Shown here: positions 6,277 through 11,417 of the stretch, piece after piece
Layout: every line of letters starts with the position of its first letter
Position numbering within the stretch: the first letter of the stretch is position 1
DNA from: an uncultured Taibaiella sp.
Lineage (GTDB): Bacteria > Bacteroidota > Bacteroidia > Chitinophagales > Chitinophagaceae
Direction of reading: 5' to 3'
Length of the DNA: 11,417 nt
Assembly (NCBI GenBank): GCA_946886975.1
Contig: CAMPJV010000053.1
Location: 1-11,417 of the forward strand
Notes under the pieces: generated by a model
Told to the model about the DNA's origin: nothing
Seen by the model: only the letters and a program-made list of their open reading frames with translations
The model's database searches: none
Position numbers and translations under genes: made by a program

Positions 6277-6284
6277 TATTTTTG
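6277..6284 (+). promoter_or_regulatory. -7 box (TATTTTTG) for tRNA-Arg
   Basis: TATTTTTG is an exact TAnnTTTG match 8 bases before the tRNA 5' end, so the predicted leader is only a few bases. The -33 element is unclear: a TTG at 6252-6254 is 22 bases away and would overlap the upstream terminator stem. Confidence 0.5.
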
Positions 6285-6292
6285 TTGCAGCT

Positions 6293-6364
6293 GGCCTCGT
6301 AGTACAATGGATAGTATAAGAGTTTCCGAAGCTCCAGATCCAGGTTCGATTCCTGGCGAGGCCA
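6293..6364 (+). tRNA. tRNA-Arg (anticodon CCG)
   Basis: Acceptor GGCCTCG (6293-6299) pairs perfectly with CGAGGCC (6357-6363). D stem GTAC/GTAT (6302-6305 with 6314-6317) pairs. The anticodon loop TTCCGAA (6324-6330) gives CCG, which reads the arginine codon CGG. T arm CCAGG/CCTGG encloses TTCGATT. Discriminator A6364 is followed by CAG, so CCA is not encoded. In the anticodon stem, A27 (6319) faces C43 (6335), a mismatch, and T31:G39 is a wobble; the other three pairs are standard. Confidence 0.93.
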
Positions 6365-6367
6365 CAG

Positions 6368-6401
6368 AAAAGAAGACCTGCAAAACAGGTCTTCTTTTTT
6401 T
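6368..6401 (+). terminator. Intrinsic terminator after tRNA-Arg, possibly bidirectional
   Basis: AAAAGAAGACCTG (6368-6380), loop CAAAA, CAGGTCTTCTTTT (6386-6398) and a T-run to 6401. Its reverse complement also ends in a short T stretch (CTTCTTTTCT), so it may also end the kinase operon, whose last codon is about 20 bases away on the other strand. Confidence 0.9.
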
Positions 6402-6421
6402 GAATAGTAAGCGGAAGTACC

Positions 6422-7738
6422 CTACCCCTGGACAGTCTCTTTACCAACACTTTCCTTTTTAGTGGCGGGCAGGGTTATTATGAATGTTGAGCCTTCATTT
6501 ATTTTACTTCTTGCCGCGATAGTGCCGCTGTGCTTCTCCGCAATCTTCTTACATATCGAGAGCCCTATGCCGGTTCCCTCATACTTATCAAAGCTATGCA
6601 GCCGTTTGAAGACCGTAAATATCTGATCAGCATATACCTGTTCAAATCCGATGCCGTTATCCTGTATGTAAATACAATAATATTCATCCTCAAAAGACAT
6701 AGGGTTCATTGAAGGTATCTGCATCCCCTTTAACTTCTCCGAGTATATAGATATTTTGGGAGTGGCGTCTTCCCTGCTAAACTTAAGGGCGTTGATAATA
6801 AGGTTCTGAAATAGCTGCCGGAACTGACCCGGCACAATATGCAATGTAGGAAGCGCCCCTATTGAGAACACAGCTTTCCTTTGCTCTATCTGCACCTCCA
6901 GATCATTCAGCACTCCCTGCAGTAACACATTGAGATCCGTTTCGATTACCGAATCATTGTTTGAAGTGGAACGCGAGAATGCAAGAAGGTTTTTGATAAG
7001 GAGCTGCATGCGTTTAGAGGCATTCACCATTCTGTCCAGGAAGTCTTGTCCTTCATCACCAAGTATGTTGCTATACCTCTCGGCCAGCCTGTCGCCGAAA
7101 ATGATGATCTTTCTCAAGGGCTCCTGAAGATCGTGGGAAGCGACATAAGCAAAGCGCTCCAGTTCTTCATTAATGGACTTTAGCTGATTGATATTCTCCA
7201 TCAACTGCCGGTTGAGCATATTGATCTGTGCTTCAGATCTGATCCTGTCCTGTATTTCCTTTTCCAGGTTCTGATTGGCAGATATAAGCTTCTGCTCCTG
7301 CGCCATGAGCTGGTGGTTCTTCGTGTACAGCTCTACGAACACGGCAACTTTAGCTCTTAACAGTTCCGGATTGATCGGCTTATAGATGTAGTCCACACCA
7401 CCCATCTGGTACCCTCTGAAGATATTCTCCTCTCCGTAATCATGGGCCGTAATGAAAATGATGGGGATGTGCTTGAGCTTGTCGCGTTCATAGATCAGGG
7501 TGGCTGTTTCAAAGCCATTTAATCCGGGCATCTGCACATCCATCAGGATCATAGTAAAGTCATGCTCCTTCAACAGTATCTTAAGTGCCGCCCGGCCTGA
7601 ATTGGCTCTCCTGATCGTGTACCCGTCCTGCTCTAAAATAGTTTCGATCGAGAAGAGGTTATCCTCCCGATCGTCAACTACCAGTAGCTTTATTTCAGGT
7701 CCATCTTGCGATATGTTGTCTTCCTGTAATAAATCCAT
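6422..7738 (-). CDS. Response regulator-histidine kinase fusion protein
   Basis: A 438-residue cytoplasmic two-component protein with no membrane segment. Order: receiver domain (about 15-135) with acidic pair VDDRED (D22, D23), phospho-acceptor D67 in MILMDVQMPG, T97 in FITA and K120 in YIYKPI; a coiled coil (about 138-195); a dimerisation/phosphotransfer domain with H202 in YVASHDLQEPLRKI, the form typical of phytochrome-type and related kinases; and a HATPase domain (about 300-425) with N box LIINALKFS (N316), G1 DNGIGF (360-365) and G2 EGTGIGLSICK (387-397). All catalytic residues appear intact. The N-terminal receiver suggests that a partner kinase, most simply the upstream hybrid kinase 10 bases away, phosphorylates it and controls its own kinase activity. 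Its downstream target is not in the window. ATG start at 7738; no Shine-Dalgarno. Confidence 0.92.
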   Translation of the reverse strand: MDLLQEDNISQDGPEIKLLVVDDREDNLFSIETILEQDGYTIRRANSGRAALKILLKEHDFTMILMDVQMPGLNGFETATLIYERDKLKHIPIIFITAHDYGEENIFRGYQMGGVDYIYKPINPELLRAKVAVFVELYTKNHQLMAQEQKLISANQNLEKEIQDRIRSEAQINMLNRQLMENINQLKSINEELERFAYVASHDLQEPLRKIIIFGDRLAERYSNILGDEGQDFLDRMVNASKRMQLLIKNLLAFSRSTSNNDSVIETDLNVLLQGVLNDLEVQIEQRKAVFSIGALPTLHIVPGQFRQLFQNLIINALKFSREDATPKISIYSEKLKGMQIPSMNPMSFEDEYYCIYIQDNGIGFEQVYADQIFTVFKRLHSFDKYEGTGIGLSICKKIAEKHSGTIAARSKINEGSTFIITLPATKKESVGKETVQG

Positions 7739-7748
7739 TCTATTATCA

Positions 7749-10700
7749 CTATTTGTAGAGCCAAACTCTCATTAAAGATAACAACTGATCTATCTTAACC
7801 GGCTTTGTGATATAGTCAGATGCGCCAGCCTCGATACATTTCTCCCTGTCTCCTTTCATGGCCTTCGCTGTTACGGCAATGATAGGAAGGTTACTGTTCT
7901 TGTGTTCTCTTCTTATCTTCTGAGTTGTCTCGTATCCATCCATTTCAGGCATCATGATGTCCATAAGGATCATATCCACCTGGCTGTTCTCGTTGAGCAG
8001 GTCAATCGCTTCCTGTCCGCTTTCAGCGGTGATTGTGTTGATATTGTACTTTTCGAAAGCAGTGGTTAAGGCGAAGAGGTTTCTCACATCATCATCTACA
8101 ACCAGCACATTCTTCCCTGCAAGCACATCCTCCTTAAGCCTTAAACCTTCAATAATCTTTCTCTTTTCAGGCAGCAGGTCTTTGTGGTTGATGTGGAGGT
8201 GCATTATCGTCTCCTCCAGAAGCAGCTCCAGGCTGCTTACGTTCTTCAGCAGCACCCTGTTTGCATATTGCTTTAGTTGCATTTTCTCCTTCTGAGAAAA
8301 GTCCTTTGCTGAATATATAAGCACCGGCATCATCTGCTTCTGCTTGTTGTTGTGTACATCCATTACAAAGTCCAGCCCATTAACGTCAGGCAGCATGAAG
8401 TCTACAATGACACAGTCATATACATTCTGCTTTACGAGCTCAAGACCCTCCTTTCCGGAAGATGCAAAGGTCATGTTTATGATATCACCGTTGTCCAGCA
8501 CTTTGGCTATCTGCGAAGAATCGATCTCGTTGTCTTCAATGATGAGAAGATCCTTTGGCATGCGCGAATTGAACTCTACTATATCGGTGAACAGAACATT
8601 CAGAGCCTCAGTTTTCAAAGGCTTCTGGTGGAAGCTCCTTGCCCCTCTCTTCATGGCCAGCACCCTGTTCTCCTCACCTGAGATAAGGTGCACCGGGATA
8701 TGGCGGAAGTTGATATCGTTCTTGAACAAGTCAAGTATCTTCCATCCGCTGGCATCAGGAAGCTTCACGTCCAGCGTAACGGCTACAGGGGTAAACCTGT
8801 TGGCAAACTCGAATACCTCACCAATGTTCGTAGCTACGAGGACCTTCAGTCCCAGCTCATGACCTCTGTCTATCATGATCTTGGCAAAGCGGATATCGTC
8901 CTCAACTACCAGCACTACCCTGTCCGTAGTTTGTATCGCGTGGCGATCATCGCCGGCTTCGTTGATGATCTCGCTTACGCCTTCAAGGTCGCGCTCTGGA
9001 ATTTTGATCGTCTGAACACTCTTGATGGCTGCTTCGCCTTCCTGGGCTATCTCGTACTCACTTATGGTGAGGGTGCTCTGCTTTTCTTTCTTGACGAGGT
9101 TAGGATTGTAGTCAATTGGCAGGTAGAGTGTAAAGGTACTACCGGAACCCATTTCACTTTCAAGCTCGATAGAGCCACCGAGCAGGTCGGCAAGGCCGCG
9201 ACTGATGGAGAGGCCGAGACCAGTACCACCGTACTTCCGGCTTGTTGATCCCTCCGCCTGCTGGAAGGCCTCGAAGATGATGTTTTGCTTGTCTTTGGAG
9301 ATACCGATACCAGTGTCCTTGATCTCAAAGGCAACGACCTTTTTGGCAGTATCAAGGCTCGGGTAGCCCGACTTCCAGTTCTTCGCCTCGTATACTCTAA
9401 GCCTCACCTCACCCTTATCAGTAAACTTAAAGGCGTTAGACAGCAGGTTCTTAAGGATCTGGTTCAGACGCTGACTATCTGTTTCAATAATGTCTGGCAG
9501 GCTGTCTTCGATCTCAATATTGAACTTAAGGTTCTTGCTATCGGATACGTGCTTGAACGTAGTCTCTGCGAAGCCGATGATCTCGTGGAAGCGCACGTTG
9601 ATGAAGTCGGCCGTGATATAGCCTGACTCGATTTTCGAAAGATCAAGAATATCATTGATCAGCTGGATGAGGTCATCACCGCAGCTGTGGATGGTCTTGG
9701 CATAGCGCACCTGCTTCTCTGTAAGGTTACCCTCGTGGTTCTCGAATAGCTGCTGCGCGAGGATAAGCAGGGAGTTAAGCGGCGTGCGCAACTCGTGCGA
9801 CATGTTGGCAAGGAACTCTGACTTGTACTTGGAAGTAAGCGCAAGCTGCTTGGCTTTCTCCTCCAGGGACATACGAGCGTCCTCCACTTCCTTGTTCTTA
9901 TTCTCCACCTCTTCTTTTTGCTTCACCAGGAGGTGGGCTTTATCCTGAAGCTCCTCGTTCGCCCTTCTCAACTCTTCGGCCAGTGACTGTGACTGCTCGA
10001 GGAGATGTTCGGTCTTGGAGTTTGTTTCGATAGTATTCAATACGATACCGATACTCTCGGTAAGCTGGCTCAGGAAGTCCAGGTGAGTATCGTTGAAGGA
10101 GTCGAAAGAAGCCAGCTCTATTACCGCCTTGATCTCCTTTTCGAACAATACAGGAAGTACGATCACATTCATCGGAGCCGCCTGTCCCAGGCCCGACCCG
10201 ATCTTAATATAGTTGCGGGGCACATTGGTCAATAGTATCCTTTCCTTTTCAACAGCGCATTGCCCGACAAGACCTTCTCCTAACGCAAACTCTTTTCTCA
10301 GGTTTACCTCCCCTTTGAAGGCATAGGCGGCAAACAGCTTAAGCTTGCTGGCCTGGAAGTCTTCCGCCTGCTCCATGATGTAGAACATGCCGTGATGGGC
10401 GCTTACCACCTGCGCCAGCTCGGATAGGATACGCCGTGTTACTGTATTCAGATCCTTCTGACCCTGCAGCATCTGCGTAAACTTGGCCAGGTTAGATTTC
10501 AGCCAGTCCTGCTCCTGGTTACGAAGGGTTGTCTCCTTCAGGTTAGCGATCATCTGGTTGATGGTATCCTTCAGCTCTTCCACCTCACCTTTAGCATCCA
10601 CACGGATCATCCGGGTAAGGTCACCCTTGGTTACCGCGGAGGCAACCTCTGAGATGGCACGTACCTGGGTTGTCAGGTTTTCTGCGAGCTGGTTTACGTT

Positions 10701-11417
10701 CTCGGTCAGGTTCTTCCAGATACCGGATGCACCAGGCACGTTTGCCTGCCCACCCAGTCGTCCTTCTACTCCCACCTCTCTTGCCACGGTAGTCACCTGA
10801 TCGGCAAATACGGCAAGCGTATCGATCATTTCATTGATCGTATCCGTTAGCTGGGCAACCTCGCCGCGGGAACTGATGGACAGCTTCTGCTTCAGGTTAC
10901 CTGTCGCCACCGACGTCACTACCTTGGCGATACCACGCACCTGGTTCGTCAGGTTGGAGGCCATCATGTTCACCGAGTCTGTAAGATCTTTCCAGGTACC
11001 CCCTACTCCTTTCACCTCTGCCTGTCCGCCCAGCTTGCCTTCCGTACCTACCTCACGGGCCACACGCGTTACCTCGAAGGCGAAGGAGTTCAGCTGGTCC
11101 ACCATGGTATTGATGGTATTCTTAAGATCGAATATCTCCCCTTTTACGTCAATGGTTACTTTCTTGGAAAGGTCACCTGATGCCACGGCCTTTGTTACCT
11201 CAGCGATGTTACGCACCTGGGCCGTCAGGTTACCGGTCATCTGGTTCACCGAGTCTGTAAGGTCTTTCCAGATACCACCGACACCTGGTACGAAGGCCTG
11301 TCCACCAAGACGACCATCAGTACCCACCTCACGCGCCACACGCGTTACCTCGGATGCGAAGGCTCTGAGCTGATCCACCATCGTGTTGAGGGTTTCTTTC
11401 AGCTGCAGGATCTCTCC
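7749..11417 (-). CDS. Poly-HAMP, GAF, hybrid histidine kinase with three receiver domains; N-terminus beyond window
   Basis: The frame stays open to the window edge ([12 protein letters not shown] precedes the ATG at 11381), so the gene is 5'-truncated. Numbering from 11381: tandem HAMP modules with 92-residue period (to about 285), GAF domain (about 305-452), coiled coil (455-520), HisKA with H529 in [13 protein letters not shown], HATPase (about 631-756; N box [10 protein letters not shown]1 DTGIGIS, G2 GGTGLGLS), a linker, then REC1 (822-935, D871, K920), REC2 (943-1060, D994, K1046) and REC3 (1090-1208, D1141, K1193). All three receivers keep the phospho-acceptor aspartate; REC2 has KN instead of the usual KP after its lysine. 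Poly-HAMP arrays before a hybrid kinase resemble group III (Nik1-type) kinases, which respond to osmotic or other stress, but the stimulus here is unknown. No output domain is present. The next gene starts 10 bases downstream: an operon and likely phosphorelay pair. Stop TAG at 7749-7751. Confidence 0.94.
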   Translation of the reverse strand, partial: GEILQLKETLNTMVDQLRAFASEVTRVAREVGTDGRLGGQAFVPGVGGIWKDLTDSVNQMTGNLTAQVRNIAEVTKAVASGDLSKKVTIDVKGEIFDLKNTINTMVDQLNSFAFEVTRVAREVGTEGKLGGQAEVKGVGGTWKDLTDSVNMMASNLTNQVRGIAKVVTSVATGNLKQKLSISSRGEVAQLTDTINEMIDTLAVFADQVTTVAREVGVEGRLGGQANVPGASGIWKNLTENVNQLAENLTTQVRAISEVASAVTKGDLTRMIRVDAKGEVEELKDTINQMIANLKETTLRNQEQDWLKSNLAKFTQMLQGQKDLNTVTRRILSELAQVVSAHHGMFYIMEQAEDFQASKLKLFAAYAFKGEVNLRKEFALGEGLVGQCAVEKERILLTNVPRNYIKIGSGLGQAAPMNVIVLPVLFEKEIKAVIELASFDSFNDTHLDFLSQLTESIGIVLNTIETNSKTEHLLEQSQSLAEELRRANEELQDKAHLLVKQKEEVENKNKEVEDARMSLEEKAKQLALTSKYKSEFLANMSHELRTPLNSLLILAQQLFENHEGNLTEKQVRYAKTIHSCGDDLIQLINDILDLSKIESGYITADFINVRFHEIIGFAETTFKHVSDSKNLKFNIEIEDSLPDIIETDSQRLNQILKNLLSNAFKFTDKGEVRLRVYEAKNWKSGYPSLDTAKKVVAFEIKDTGIGISKDKQNIIFEAFQQAEGSTSRKYGGTGLGLSISRGLADLLGGSIELESEMGSGSTFTLYLPIDYNPNLVKKEKQSTLTISEYEIAQEGEAAIKSVQTIKIPERDLEGVSEIINEAGDDRHAIQTTDRVVLVVEDDIRFAKIMIDRGHELGLKVLVATNIGEVFEFANRFTPVAVTLDVKLPDASGWKILDLFKNDINFRHIPVHLISGEENRVLAMKRGARSFHQKPLKTEALNVLFTDIVEFNSRMPKDLLIIEDNEIDSSQIAKVLDNGDIINMTFASSGKEGLELVKQNVYDCVIVDFMLPDVNGLDFVMDVHNNKQKQMMPVLIYSAKDFSQKEKMQLKQYANRVLLKNVSSLELLLEETIMHLHINHKDLLPEKRKIIEGLRLKEDVLAGKNVLVVDDDVRNLFALTTAFEKYNINTITAESGQEAIDLLNENSQVDMILMDIMMPEMDGYETTQKIRREHKNSNLPIIAVTAKAMKGDREKCIEAGASDYITKPVKIDQLLSLMRVWLYK
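10590..11417 (-). repeat. Three tandem 276-bp HAMP-coding repeats
   Basis: Within the hybrid kinase, the motif GE(I/V)xxLKxTIN recurs at exact 92-residue (276-bp) spacing: repeat units 11417-11142, 11141-10866 and 10865-10590, then a partial fourth unit from 10589. Each unit carries VAREVGxxGxLGGQAxVxGxxG and WKDLT(D/E)xVN blocks. The first two units are closest (they share GCCACACGCGTTACCTCG, for example); the third is more diverged. The array probably continues beyond the window edge. Confidence 0.9.

Noticed and set aside
6193..6450. Minus-strand reading frame of 85 codons across both tRNA genes, with a C-terminus reading RTGFEPVIPP.
   Set aside because: This is the well-known artefact of translating tRNA genes antisense. 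It covers two tRNAs and two terminators and has no protein family.
8688..9248. Plus-strand reading frame of 186 codons opposite the hybrid kinase.
   Set aside because: It lies entirely antisense to the well-supported kinase and receiver domains, and its translation matches no recognisable family or motif.
10834..11373. Plus-strand reading frame of 179 codons with internal repeats.
   Set aside because: It is the complement of the HAMP repeats; its repetition comes from the 276-bp coding repeats on the other strand.

Overview
The window looks like ordinary chromosome of a Bacteroidota species, probably Sphingobacteriia/Chitinophagia-like. This rests on promoter boxes matching the Bacteroidota -7 consensus TAnnTTTG (near 1879, 3650, 6133 and 6277), start codons without clear Shine-Dalgarno sequences, tRNA genes that do not encode CCA, a cysteine-free type B ribosomal protein L31, and a large HAMP-rich hybrid histidine kinase. 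I see no phage, plasmid, insertion sequence or CRISPR signature.

Layout. 1-1151 (+): 3' part of a flavin amine oxidase gene that begins before the window. 1185-1853 (-): small outer-membrane beta-barrel protein, convergent with the oxidase. 1871-2179 (+): uncharacterised 102-residue protein, divergent from the barrel gene, followed after 2 bases by a PhnP-like metallo-beta-lactamase-fold phosphodiesterase (2182-2946, GTG start). 3027-3554 (+): exported TlpA/thioredoxin-like protein. 3709-3960 (+): rpmE2 (L31 type B) with a strong promoter, a leader hairpin that overlaps a six-codon reading frame, and a strong terminator. 4080-5288 (+): GlmU-family sugar-nucleotidyltransferase-like left-handed beta-helix protein, followed by tpiA (5325-6092). 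6159-6230 and 6293-6364 (+): tRNA-Glu(TTC) and tRNA-Arg(CCG), each with its own promoter box and terminator. 6422-7738 and 7749-11417 (-): a two-gene signalling operon. Its first gene, whose 5' end is outside the window, encodes a poly-HAMP/GAF/histidine kinase/triple-receiver hybrid kinase. The second encodes a receiver-histidine kinase fusion.

The left 6.4 kb is housekeeping and envelope metabolism: ribosome, glycolysis, tRNA, envelope thiol chemistry and an outer-membrane barrel. The right 5 kb is a multi-step phosphorelay in which the hybrid kinase can gather input through HAMP repeats and a GAF domain, and the receiver-kinase is the likely partner. No DNA-binding output domain is present in the visible part of either kinase.

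No gap between genes exceeds 300 bases except 6093-6421, which is filled by the two tRNA genes and their control sites. I did not find a clearly new system. The most useful leads are the rpmE2 leader, the divergent promoter embedded in a coding start, the palindrome on the tRNA-Glu promoter, and the architecture of the kinase pair.
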